64,000 nt of DNA from Pyrenopolyporus hunteri (Eukaryota > Ascomycota > Sordariomycetes > Xylariales > Hypoxylaceae): contig CADCXC010000037.1 of assembly GCA_902806595.1 (NCBI GenBank), positions 682,001-746,000 of the forward strand. The letters run 5' to 3'. Within the stretch, counting starts at the first letter, position 1. Every line of letters starts with the position of its first letter. Made by a program: the position numbers and the translations under genes. Shown here one piece after another: positions 27,901 to 40,390 of this stretch. A model generated the notes under the pieces. It did no database searches and was not told the DNA's origin. It saw only the letters and a list, made by a program, of their open reading frames with translations.

Positions 27901-29555
27901 CTAACGTATCTCACGAGCTACGTACGCCGTTGAACGGTGTTATTGGAAATTCGGAGCTCCTAAGGGATAGCAACCTTAACAAAGAGCAGCTCGAGATGGC
28001 CGACTCTATTCGAGTATCAGCGGACCTCCTACTTACTGTTATCAATGATATCCTTGACTTTTCCAAGATGGAAGCCGACAAGATGAAGCTCTATATTACG
28101 GCATTCAACCCAGAAGAGATGATGCGCGAGGTTGTCAGAGCTGCCTCATATAGCAACCGAGAGAAAACTTCCAAGAAAAACGTCAAGATCATTCAGGACA
28201 TAAACTTACCGTCCATGCTCATTTACGGAGATCCTATCCGCTTGCATCAAGTCCTTGGCAATCTCATAAGCAACAGTCTGAAGTTCACAGAGGACGGCTC
28301 TATCACAATTGGCGCTAAGGTTGATTCCAACACCCCTGAGAGGGCCAGATTAACCTTCTGGGTTAAAGACACCGGTATCGGTATTCCTCCTGATCAGCTA
28401 GCAAAACTGTTTAGGCCTTTTAGCCAAGCGGACGCCAGTACCGCCCGCAAATACGGCGGCAGTGGGCTCGGCCTGAGTATCTGCAAGTCGCTCATTGAGA
28501 ACATGATGAAAGGCGAAATTCGATTGGAGAGCCAAAAGAACGTCGGCACCACAGCTTGGTTCACGGTCACATTCGACAAGGCGACGTCTGACGTGTCCGT
28601 AGGAGAAGCCCGGCCTGTCGTCCCAGCAGCACCGCCAGTGGTGGGCGCAAAACGTAGCATTCCTCAACCGGCTCCTAGCCAACTCCCGATAAGTCCGGTT
28701 GTAGACCTAGCCCGGATTCCCAAAGACCAAATCCGCATCTGCATCGCGGAAGACAACCTGATCAACCAGAAAATTGCCATCAAATTTGTGCACAAACTTG
28801 GATATACCAAGGTTGACGCCTACGAGAATGGACTTAAAGCAATAGAAGGTCTGCGGCAAAAAGCTAAAGAGGGACAGCCTTATCACGTCGTCTTGATGGA
28901 CGTTCAAATGCCCGTTCTCGACGGTTACGAGGCCACCGCGATTATCCGGAAAGATCCTATCGAGGAGGTAAGGAAAGTCTTGGTCATTGCTATGACGGCT
29001 TCCGCAATCCAAGGCGACCGCGAGAGGTGTCTGGCATCAGGCATGAACGACTATCTCGCTAAACCAGTCAAGGCGGAGCTGCTTAAGAGAAAGTTGGACA
29101 CATATACCACAGGAATAATCCAACCACCAACCCCGCCTGCTAGGCACTCCTCAGACCCCATTTTCACGCAGCCAAGGAATCATGGGCCGTCGGACGTCAA
29201 CATTACACCAATGCCTAGCCCGCCTATAGCTCACGACTTCTTAATGACTGGTTCCCCGCCTCTAGTTATGCCGGAAATGGAGAATATAGCGACCTCGCAA
29301 CCTAACAATAATATATCTAACGGGACATCACCATCGAATCACGATTCTGTGGTTGAAAGCTCAGGTCTTTCTCACTTGCAACAACCGGTGAAACGTCAAC
29401 CACGGAAGCTAACCAAGCTTCGAAGCAATAGCGATTCCGGGTCCACCACTGCTAGTGAAAGACCAAGGGCGGTCTTGACCAAGAGGAACCCAGAGTCAAG
29501 CAATTCATCTATTTTGGACAGCGACACAAGCCTGGAAAGCCGCTCATGGAGCTGA
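21969..29555 (+). CDS. Group X (Chk1/Phk-type) hybrid histidine kinase with N-terminal pseudokinase, ATPase, GAF, kinase and receiver domains
   Basis: Three exons (21969-22102, 22182-24511, 24565-29555) give 2,484 residues. The first junction rebuilds HSSYDNW-H. The second (53 bp intron, GTAAAC donor) joins the ATPase to the rest in frame. Order: protein-kinase-like domain (about 90-405), P-loop ATPase of the AAA type (GAGGLGKS near 597), a long helical, TPR-like region (about 830-1650), GAF (about 1705-1865), coiled coil, HisKA with the phospho-acceptor in FLANVSHELRTPLNGVIG (His1938), HATPase with N box NLISNSLKF and G boxes DTGIGIP and GGSGLGLSI, receiver with VLMDVQMPVLDG (Asp2267) and MTAS...KPVK, then a Ser-rich tail. 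This architecture matches Candida Chk1 and fission yeast Mak2/Mak3, which signal peroxide and cell-wall or quorum cues through a phosphotransfer protein. The kinase-like domain reads HGE for HRD and SFG for DFG, so it should be inactive. Start ATG 21969 has a CACC context. Confidence 0.93.
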
Positions 29556-32477
29556 CAACGGAGTTAAGGCCACTCTTTTAATGCAGATATTTTGAACAGT
29601 GGTCGATTGGAGAAACATTTCCCTTCTGAATAGACTGTTTCCCCGGACGCATGAGCATTTGGATGGGGCTTAGAATGACGCCGAGATGATCGGAAGAATC
29701 TCTTACATCTATAGCAAACTACGCATTTCTTGGTGTTACGGTCGGTGCGTCCTCAGCAAGGACGCTCTGCTTTCCAGGCAGCGCGCATAGTTAGGTTGTC
29801 TAACATACATTTCGTTCTACTTCTTAACATTTCCCCCTGGGCCGGGGATCTTTTTCGCATATCATTTTCTTCCAGGTACAATTGGGCATGCTTTAATCGA
29901 AGGCAAATAGGAGGCGGGTAACTTGGTAACAAGGATATGGAACATACGCGGGCCTTTTTTTTTATTTGAACCCCCAGAGGAAACGGAAAGGAGAATAAGC
30001 CTTTTATAGGGCTTATTATTCGATGAGGGCTATGTCATCGTGGCCATGATATAGATATGGGGATACGATATGTGACGCACACATACGAACTACTCATCTC
30101 GACGAGGCCCCGGGATAGTCGACAGTGAGTTTGATTCAGGGCTTAACGACACCATAGACATGTACACAACAGTTTGCTTCATGGATAAGGGTAATCTGGG
30201 AGATAGGTAGAATACCTTCGTCTGTGTTGGATATTAGGTTAGCCTCCCCAAAGTCCCTAAATATATGAGATAGGCATTAAAAACAGAAATTTTTGGACAT
30301 CTAATTATAAGGATACTCAAAGTCCTCCGCTCCCATAGTTATGATAGTTTCGTGTTACTCCTATCCATAACCTCACCGATACTGTTTAGAATGATTTCTC
30401 ATGTTATGAAGTTACTGTTGCTGTCCGTCAGATGAAGCTAGTTACCAAACTCTAGCAGTATACGACAAACCAAAACATTGTATTAGGCCCCATCTTTAAC
30501 CCCTTCCAACATATTCTAGAAGACTCGCGATTTTTTTCTACCTCGACGAAGTAATTTAGGTGCGCCGGGACTTGCTAGTGTCTTCGAGGGATTAACCCCG
30601 TACTATACCATCTTCCACCTAACCTGTATACGTAAGTCAAGCCATGCCTGCGCCCAGACGGGCCGGATACTGCAACGCGGAAGCAGCTAAGACATAATAC
30701 ATCAGGAAGGACGGGTCCCCGTCCCATGCTAAGCTTACATACATACACGTACATACCTAGCAGGAGGCTCCCCCCCAAGTGAGCCGGTTCGCGTAAAAGT
30801 TCCTAGTCGGTCCGAGGGCCCCACGGGACAAACTGTTCCAGAGAAAAGAGATCTTCTTGGGCGGGCTTTTTTCCAAGTTTCCCGCTAGAGCGTCGCGTAT
30901 CGATGCTCTAGCGTGCTAGCGTTGATAGCGCGTATGGGACGGAAGTGGATGTCGAGGGCGCCGACAGCCTGGGACGGGTGATAAGCCGCGTTAGTTCGAT
31001 TCAGACGTAAAGAGTAGGTAGGTACCTAGGTAAGTGATTCCCGTCCCTACCTACCTAAGGGAGATGGGATGTTCGGCCTGCTATGGACGTGTCGGCCGCA
31101 AATACTATCAAATTGCTATGGTACGTATAATAAAAGGGGGTAAGCTCGGGACGGAATAGGGCCGCCACGCCACGTAGGTATGTACCTACCTGTCGTGGCT
31201 TTTTTTTTTTTTTTTCCTTTCTGTTACCGGTGAAAAATCCCATCTGGAACCAAAGCAGTAGGTGTCACAGACGGTTGGGGACGTACTGAGAGTCTTTTTT
31301 CGGTGGTCTCGAGCCCGCTAGTTCGAGCAAACTTGGCCCGGCTAGTGTACTCGCCGGTGGGACCTACATAGGTGGCTTGCGCCCCCGGGGGGGCTAAGGG
31401 GTTTCTTGGTAAGAGAATCGTGTGGTTAGGGAGGTAGTTATGTAGGTAGGTACTCGTCGGTACGTCTTTGGGCTGGGCTGATAGATATGTGTAACGACCA
31501 CGCCCTTATGTTGGACACCGGGAATCCGTCGCATCTACTAACTACATACCTATCTACCCATCTGACCAGGTAATTTGGAGGCAAGACTACGTAAGATACC
31601 TAGGCAAGGATAGGGGGCGGAGGTCACTTCCGGCTTGAGGAGAAAGAAGAAGGCTAGTCAGTCGAAGGTATAATGGAATTCCACCGAGTCCAGAGCCCGG
31701 CACGTTTAGGTAGGTCATCATCTGGGTATGTCTCACTTCGAGCGACTTTGTAGACACCTAGGCCCTGGCCGGACTCTTGCGGCTCGAGGAAACCTCCCCA
31801 CGTGTTTTCAAGCCTGGTAACCTAATCTACCTAATTTTTTCTTCATCGTCTTCCCCCCTTTCACAACACGCCTGAGCTAGCCCAGGTGTGGGAATGATCG
31901 ATGGGAGATCTCTGGGGGATAGGACCATCCAGAAAGGGACGGGAGGCGTCCTGTGCCTGCACGTTTCAGCTACGTAGGTACCTAATAGCCAAGGTTTGGG
32001 TAATAAACGAAAGGAGAGGGAGGGAAGGACGTAGAAAAAAAAGGCAAGTAAGGGGCTGGGCTAATAGGAGTTGTTGAACGCACGATAGGAGGCATTTTTG
32101 CTTTCCTGGCCCGCGCAGGGCTGGGGCTAGGCTGGACTGGGCTGTGGCCGCGGGAAGCATGTGGCGCCCACGCTCATCATGGGAGGAGCCCAGCCGCTTT
32201 GGCTTTTCGTTGCGGGCGAATAGGGAGGCCTCTAGGACTGCCTGTCTGACTGGAATGAGAGAGGGCTTGTTTCTCCTTCTGGCTTTCCCTAAAAGTAAAT
32301 CATGTATACGGTCCAAACGGGCCTAGTTTGGGTCTAGGCGAAGGGCAGCGTGGACCGTTGCGATGAAAGAGGGATGATCGTGGTTTAGGGAAGTGGCTTG
32401 CTTGATCCCCGCTAGATCCGTGACGTCTTGAATGCATTAACCGATTGGTGGCTAACTAGCTTAGTGTCATGTACTGG

Positions 32478-32499
32478 ATGACAAGACTTGTCTTGTCAT
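32478..32499. repeat. Perfect 9 bp inverted repeat (hairpin)
   Basis: ATGACAAGA (32478-32486) and TCTTGTCAT (32491-32499) are exact reverse complements around a 4-nt CTTG loop. Two partial TGTCA words (TCATGTCA) follow. It may be a binding site for a dimeric factor or a fortuitous palindrome; no adjacent gene is visible. Confidence 0.6.
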
Positions 32500-35400
32500 G
32501 TCATGTCAAGGTTCACCACACACACACCACGCAAGCAGACGAGTAAAAAGGATCGGCGCGAGCCAGGAAGATGGGAAGGTTGCTAATCTGCGAGTGTGGC
32601 TACATCACATAACTCCTCCTATGCGGGATAGTTTGGAGGGGGGTACAATCCTAACCGGGAACGCCTCCGTTGCCTTCGGTCGCGGTGGCAGCTAGCCTGC
32701 CTCATCAGAGGGGGGGGAAACAAAACAGAGCAATGCCGAGGCTTGTCCTATACTAAGATCCATCAGAAGGAAGAGAGACCTACGACGGGCGAGCGACCGT
32801 CGGCTCAGCTAACGAATGGTTCCCTGGAGCTATGTGCGTATTGTCGGTGGAACAATTACGCTCGTGGGAATAAAAAACCTAATTCTTAATATAGATTTCA
32901 AGTGCCGTATTAGATGTTAATTGATAAGCTCACCGACTTGATATCTAGGCCGTCGGCAATAATGTCCTAGGTCGTGGCAGGATTTCCGTCTGGCAGAGGC
33001 ATCGAGTGAAACAGCATCATCAGAGATCAGGCTACGCCCGCCATCCCGATCCTTGCTCGCCATGTTGTTGTTTACCGTCTTCATCGTGATGCGTCGCCAA
33101 ATGCAATATGCGTTTCTCGGCGGCCAGCCTACTTATTTATTACTAGGTGAGGTGCGTACACTTACCCTGTGTACGCGTGTGTGGCTCCCTTCGGAAGTCC
33201 GTTCAAATTTCCACCAGACTAGCGGCTCAATCTGCTGCGAAGTCCTTGACGCCGCGAGTGGGACCCAGACCTACATAGTAGATTCCGGATCCGAGGGACG
33301 TTATATTTCTTTTTTCTTTCCTCCTTTTCCTTTTTTATTTCCTTTTTTGAGTTATCTTACACACGCATATACACATGGCTTCTTGGCTGCTATATAAGGG
33401 ACAGTGGCACGCGCACATATACATATATCTTCCTTGCAACAGAAGTGGACTTGCTAAGCACGGCATGGTCGAGTATCTTGTACAATACATACGTGTGTCT
33501 AGATAAGAGTTAGCCTGGCCGAAAAAAACCTTCAGGGTATCGGCGGCTACGAGAAAACTAGCACTGGTCTACCCGCTGCTGTGCGTTTTTTCCCTCGTCT
33601 CCACCGCCTCCAACGTGAAGGTCATTGGATCTTGCCGGCAAGTCGTGGAGTCATTCCCGAGGCAACGATTGACGAATCGGAGCGGCAAGCCCATCAGCTC
33701 ATCAGCACCAACCGTGCGTGCCTATCGGTGAGGTTACGTGATGATATTCGACTCCTCACGGCGCCATGGGTATTGGTGGTTAGCTCGGTCCTTATATGGT
33801 CATATGTAGAGTCGTGTGAGCTACTAAGGCGGCCGTTTAGGAGGCCGCGAGGGTAAGACGCTAGGTATGTATAAGTGTATAGCGTAGGCGGATGACCTAC
33901 ATGTAACTCCAAGCCGGTGTTTGTTTATATGTCGTCGCGACTTTATTCGGACGGAGTATTCCTATACGGGAATTACGCCCCCGAACCGAGCGGCTTACAT
34001 GGGAATTGCTTTTTAGTCTCTTGAACGATCTTCCTTAACCTGGACAGACTTAGGCTTGGGTTTAACTACATCTAGCTACGATTTATGGGAATAGCAACTG
34101 TCACCTGTTAGCTGAAGGAAAATTTCCGGTGCCGTGTTCGTTGTAAGATCACCCAAATATAGGAAATAGTCATAGCTATTTTACAAGACCAACGATGAAA
34201 TGGGACTCGGAACTGCCAGTCATAATGAAACCGAGTGAAAAGCCCAAACCCGAAAGTTTCCAGTGCCAACTATGATGTCTGGGTAATTCACGATCGGATG
34301 GTCGGGACCACAAGCCAAGCATAGTACCCTTGACTCCGGACTAACGTTCTGATTCCCAGCATTCCTGCTGCCTTTCCTCGATTTAATGAAGACGGGATCA
34401 ATGGTGTCGTTTCAAAAGTCGTCTCGGGGCAGGCAACTCCAATCTCCTCCTAATATACCTGTTATTTTACTGTTTACCTCCTACGGAGCACGGTAAGCGG
34501 AAACATGACTGTCGGTGACATAGGCCACCTGCCTTACCTACATGTATGTCGAAGCCATTTTCTCGTATGGGGTACGATAGACTATGCGTACTGTGCTGAC
34601 CTGGTGCCCAAGGAGTTGAGTACCAAGGCGTGCAGAATCCGTGCCCAATCCGCTCCCATGGCCCTCCGGCGCAGGACTGGGAATATATGTACATGTATCC
34701 GCCATCGAAGCTACAACATCGGTTGTACTAGTCATGTACTATGGGAAAGGCGAAGGAGTTTCTGGGGCTTCTTTTTTGGAAACACCAATGCGGCCTAGCT
34801 TACCAGATGTCCCAGTCGAGACATTTAACTTGTCGCTGATTGGCCCACCGCCGTTTCGTCGTCCCCGTTTAGGAATCAGGAGGCTTAGGTACCTTGGTAC
34901 CTGGCATGCCGGGTACCTCTTTGGGTACAATCGCAGTTAAATCCGCCAACGCAATTGGCATTTACAGCTCTCCTATCAATTTTAATTCGACCTCCAGCCG
35001 TGTAAGTCGATATGTCTTGTTCTACATGTACGGGCGGTATTGGGAGGATGGACGAATATTCCCACGACAACTTATGAGAAACATAAAGTGCCTAGCCTAT
35101 GCTAGGTACCAGGCGAAGCAGGTACCTGAGGATCGATGACAATGGCGACATGTACCTTATGTACCTAGGTAGATTGGTACCTAACGAAGAGTTGTGCGCA
35201 TCCATACATGTAATGTATTCTCGTCTTGGGAGTATAGGTATATAGGTATATAGGCATTCCTTAAATGGGGCTCGTGAGATATGTACGCTATTGTCAGTCC
35301 GCGAACTGTGCGCAGCAGCTGTTGTCTCGTGGTTCGCGGTTACACGGAGCAGAGATGGTTGATGTCATACCCAAGGCGTTATAGATGCAGGTATGTGTAC

Positions 35401-36480
35401 CATATATACTGCTGCGTCGCGGGCGTGTTATGTTATGTAGGTAGGTACGTATGTAGGTACATAATATATGTAGGTATATGTAAGTATATGTAGGTCCCAG
35501 AAACATCGATATTCGAAGCGTAGCCGCGCTTCGTATCCAACGCTGCCGTATAACAAAATCTGCATTCACCTATAAAATCGTCCGGTCTCACAGACAGCAA
35601 AACGATTGGGAATGCTTACGCGGTCCGCTGTATATCATCAAATGTCGAGGCAACGGCCCATACGAACGGGCAATGTTTACGAGATCGCCGCAGCATGTCT
35701 AAGTGACCCTCTGTTTATACGCGAGCTATTGGCTACACGCTGCACCACCATGGCACCTGTTCGTGCAGACGATGGCTTGGAGACTATTGCTCTTGGGTGT
35801 AGGAATTGGCCTGTTTACGAACGAAGTGTAATATTCAATCAATTTTCAGCAATAAACTCATGCGTTGCCTTGTGCCACCGCATCGGCCATATGCTCAACG
35901 TCTCGTGAGCCTCCATGCCGCTTTCAGCCACAGGCTGATATATTTAGACCAACCAACCTTGGTATGGGACTGGTGTCGTTGTGCAGGAGATCGCGAGATG
36001 TGCGGCTACGAAGGCCTAGGCGTCGACAGATTCTTCCGCAGTTGGTCCAACGCCAAGGTGATCTTTCGGCTGTGGCGTCCAGAAAACAAACGAGTCGCAA
36101 TGCTGAAATCGTGGGACAGGCACTGTGAGGGTGACAATATCTAGAAACGGTAACATCAATGCAATATTCTTACGTACCACCTAGGTTGGCATGTAGGTGG
36201 ACAGGTACCTGTCGATACACGAAAATAAAGCACCCGTCGTCTACATACGTGTATGAGGTATGCTTGAGCGCGAAAGTAAGGTTAAAAGCAAGCCTAAATA
36301 CCGGCATTTGCGTCTATCTCGACGATGAGACGGGGCATGTCCATTTAAGCGTGCGGAAGACTCCGGTGAGAAGTTAAAACTAAGCTGAGGATAGAAATAC
36401 CAGGGCTGCCTTACACGGGGAATGCTACGTATAACAGAGGGGAACTATGATATGAGGCTTGCGAGAAGTGACAGCGACAA

Positions 36481-36528
36481 GGGCGATTACAAGGGCGGTT
36501 ACAAGGGCGATTACAAGGCCGATTGCAA
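36481..36528. repeat. Four 12 bp tandem units
   Basis: Four units of GGGCGATTACAA run at 36481-36492, 36493-36504 (A to G), 36505-36516 and 36517-36528 (two changes). A degenerate partial copy precedes them. It is a minisatellite in non-coding sequence. Confidence 0.8.
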
Positions 36529-37755
36529 GGTCGTGTCTTAGGTGACCCGTTATAGTATAAAACCCGCGTGTCGCGAGGGCCTATCAAGCACCGAATATAC
36601 GGAAGAAATCTCCTACCTAGGTAGGCAAATAAGCTTAAGAGAATGCGACGTGAAAGAGGAAGAGGATAGCACCTACATTCAATGTTGTAACTACATGTTT
36701 GAGTACATGTATAGGCGTTGCTAGCATGTAACCCCACTCACCTTAGCTAGCTACATGTACATCCCCGCCTAAGCTCGTTGCGTACCGGTTAGACCTTGTA
36801 TTTACATTCTTACGTTGGGTACTAATTCCACACATAACTAGTACAAATATAGGATAGGTACCTAGGTAGGTATCTGACCTGGGTAATCAATCCCCTCCCC
36901 TCGTCAGTCTGCTGCCCCTCCTTGACCTAAAACTCCGCAATTCCTCCCCGTCGAATTGCCCTGGCCCCACTAAGCTCCCCCCCCGCCAGTTACGTCCTCT
37001 GTAACCTCGAAATCTTTCCTTATTCCGACATAATTGTCGACCCTTCCGGTGTAAGCTTTCTAAAGCTAGTTTCTAGAAAATCCGAAACCCTCGTCGTAAT
37101 TCATACCAATGGATATCGCGGTCGAGTACGCGATGGAATGTTTCAGAAAGGGGTAATGAGGCCTCGCTGCCACTTTATATCCAGCATTCGTAAGTCGGAG
37201 CTAGATGAGGTCATCCCCGTTCCCTGGCCCGTTCATGGTTTTTGGCTGACCCGGCAGAGCGATTCTGGAAAATGACGGTAATTAATGTTATACATATAGG
37301 TGATGCACAAAAATACGTGACTTTACCCAAGTATTTCTAGGGTGATCATATGTACCACTTATATAGGTCTGTTAAGGTAGGTAGGTACCTATATGGATGC
37401 GTACCTAGGTACCTAGGTGGTAGGTATACCGATGATGTAGGTAGGTATGTGACGGGTTGGATGTTCCTGCTACCCTCTTGCAGCGCTCCTTCAATTCCCC
37501 GAACCCCCAGTTTTCCGCCTTAGTTGAAACGTCTAAATATGAGAGATCGACTTTCCTAATCGGGTTGATTTTGAAACATTGCCGACAAGGGCTGCGAGAA
37601 GGCGAAACAATACAATGTCTAGGCCGCTCCCTCCGTTGCTTCGCTGACGACCCGTTCCGCCGCCTATTACATCGACTTTTTGTCTTGTATTGTACATAGG
37701 TACCTACCTACCTGTTCTATCGCCCATCATCCAGCGCCCTATCGTCCGTGTACGC

Positions 37756-37815
37756 ATTTGCCCGTTACGCATTTGCCCATTGCCCATGGCCCATTGCCCA
37801 ATGCCCAATGCCCAA
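37756..37815. repeat. TGCCCAT/TGCCCAA tandem repeat
   Basis: About eight imperfect copies of a 7 bp word (TTGCCCA, ATGCCCA and variants such as TTGCCCG) lie in a row, with GCATTTGCCC repeated at the left end. It sits in gene-poor sequence. Confidence 0.65.
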
Positions 37816-38482
37816 AATTACCCAGGCGCCGTCCCCTAAACCTACCTAAACCCAACTTGATTTTTCTCCTTATTATCCAACATAACCGAAACTACCTCAC
37901 CTACACGGTCGTGCCGTCGGTCCCGAGACAGGGCGTCTCTTCTTACTCGCGTGTGTTGTAAAACGGAAGGGAATCTTTGTCAGGTCAGAAAGCCAAATCC
38001 CCTAGGCAAGGGACGGACGTAGGTATTGGCACATCGCTTGTAATGTGGCCATGCGGCCGCAGAAAGCTCGAAGTATATACGCAGTACGGTATAGTGTAGA
38101 TATGTAAGTACGGATGTATTACTGTTGTTCGTATTTCTTACCTGCGTACATACATACCTGCGTACGGGTACCTAACCTAACCTGCCGTAGTCGAGCGACT
38201 GGCCCGTTTCCAGGTAGAATGCTGATCTTCCAAAGAGGAAGTCAGCTGCCAAGCCGACTAGGATTGTTTGTCCCCGTTGCGCGTGCGCGCGTTGATCCAG
38301 TTCAGGGTTGTTGCGAGATCGGGAATATTTCAGAGCTGACACTGTTGGAATCTTACAGGTTGGTTACAGAACGAGCCGAGCCCCCTTGTTCTGAGGTTCT
38401 GAGGTATAATGGTTGGACCCCGCCATGCCGCAAGACTCTGCTTCTTTGCTTGTCTACTGCGGTATGTTGTTATGTTGTTGCC

Positions 38483-38524
38483 GATGCCAATGCCAATGTT
38501 AATGTCAATGCCAATGCCAATGCC
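38483..38524. repeat. Seven 6 bp AATGCC units
   Basis: Seven hexamers run from GATGCC through AATGCC, AATGTT and AATGTC to three more AATGCC. The hexamer keeps a frame open on the + strand, giving Asn-Ala/Asn-Val runs, which inflates a spurious open frame here. Confidence 0.8.
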
Positions 38525-39190
38525 GCCTACCTACCTTACATACATGGGTACATACGTATCATACTGTATTGCATCAATCGTATGTGTGTATTGTACGATT
38601 GCATATTGTGTAGGTGTGTTAGTGGGCTCGGTGTGGTGGTGGCCTTCGTAAAGCTTCACCCCACGCATACTACGTACTGTTGGGATTGCGTCTAAATCAT
38701 ACGCTCTAGCCGTATAGTCTTCTCTTCCTATACTCACACTAACATTCATGATCAATAATAGTATTTCAAGGCAGGTATAACAGGTAGGTTACATTGCGCA
38801 GAAAAAGTCCCAAACGGCATACATATATCATACCCTAATACATCTAAGTGGGATGGAAACTCGTTACAGACTCGGCCATCTCACGCTTGTTTTGCTTGTT
38901 TTTCTTGTCGAGGCCGTTCTCTCCCATGCACACTACACGCATACCTACCCTTATACACCCACCGGTACATCTGCCTGCATATGTACGTTAGACTGGAAAA
39001 CCCGGCGTAGATTCCGTACAGTAGCACACAGTATAGGATACTTCCAACTTGGAGGGTCTTCCACGGTCTCGCCTTGTATAATACATACCGTACGTGGGGT
39101 ACACTAACACTACCTGGGACATGGAGGCTTCAACGAACAACTATTACTGTACAGAAAGGGTGTACACATACGTATTTCGTGAGGGCCTAC

Positions 39191-39220
39191 ATAACATAAC
39201 CTAACATAACATAACATAAC
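39191..39220. repeat. ATAAC pentamer array
   Basis: Six pentamers, ATAAC with one CTAAC variant, follow one another directly. It is flanked by CCTACCTACACAC on the right and is a microsatellite in gene-poor DNA. Confidence 0.75.
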
Positions 39221-39414
39221 CTACCTACACACACATATTACATACATCGGCTCCGTTACATACCTACACTTTCGTACACTTCGTACATCAGTACAGCCAC
39301 ACACGCACATAACACACGCACCCACCCAGGACAAACACATGTTTACGTTGGCTTCTGTTCCGGGATCAGGGACATCAATTGTGTTGTGTGTATACATTAG
39401 TATATACCTATGTA

Positions 39415-39451
39415 GGTACATTCGTATGTAAGTACATTCGTATGTAAGTAC
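39415..39451. repeat. 16 bp direct repeat, 2.3 copies
   Basis: GGTACATTCGTATGTA (39415-39430) is followed directly by AGTACATTCGTATGTA (39431-39446) and the start of a third copy (AGTAC). Confidence 0.75.
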
Positions 39452-40368
39452 TTAGCCAATTGGCTAATGTATGTGCAATTCCTGATAATGTAAAATACAT
39501 ACGTGTGTGTATACATCAATAGTATATTCGTACGTAATCTGTCTGATGCAATACCCTCACTTACATGCAACTCCTTTTTCTCATCCCTTCTCGCGCGGGC
39601 ATGACTCGAGAGCATCGTCCCTACTGGGTATATGTACATGAAGGTATGGCTTCTCAGCCCATGTTCTCCTTGGCTCGTCTACTTAGGCATGTACGTATGT
39701 GGAGGTATTTTATTCTATCAGGGCTAGGCTCGTTTGTAACTAAGTACTCGCAGGGAGATGCTCGTCTACATCGAGCGGTAAACTCCACTTTTCAGCTGCT
39801 GACGCTACTATTTCCAAGCCTGGAATGTGTACTTATCATCATGTACTTGCCCCTTTCGACCTATTCGATTTTTAGCACCAACGGTCTCTGCCGAATTACC
39901 TACCTGCCTACGTACCTACCTACATAACATACATCATTACCTCACATACCCTCACATACTACATACATGTCCTTCACATACCCTTTACATACCCTATACA
40001 TGCTACATGTAGGTGCCACATAACGCTCATAGCAGATACGGGTACCCTTCATAACCCAGAACAACATAATATGGTATTTATACATACTCCTCTGGGTGGG
40101 TAGGCAGGTACATGCCTACCTGTTAGTGTCCCCCCTACGTGCGTATTTGCCTATATCCGTCCCCCGGGTATCGATCATAGATTTATTATACAATACATTA
40201 TAATACACCACGCCTCTGGTGTACCTAACCTACCCACGGCTCCTACTGTTCACCTAACAAAAGCAACACTTACAAAGCGCCGCCAGTCGAAGGAGACAAG
40301 AAAAAACAGGAGATGGTCCGGGTTCTAGATTTCCTCGCAAGAATCTGTCTGCGCCGTCCTATCCCAAG

Positions 40369-40390
40369 TCTCTCTCTCTCTCTCTCTCTC
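40369..40390. repeat. (TC)11 microsatellite
   Basis: Eleven uninterrupted TC dinucleotides lie at the left border of the long pyrimidine-rich region preceding the gene at 42114. Such tracts are common near fungal promoters. Confidence 0.85.

Noticed and set aside
35806..36144. 112-codon + strand frame
   Set aside because: No ATG start or recognisable family; it overlaps another frame of similar quality and sits among TAGG/TACATGTA intergenic words.
38114..38695. 193-codon open frame on the + strand in the gene desert
   Set aside because: It is kept open by a hexamer repeat and other simple sequence, has no recognisable domain, and contains many Cys/Tyr codons typical of TAC/TGT-rich intergenic DNA.
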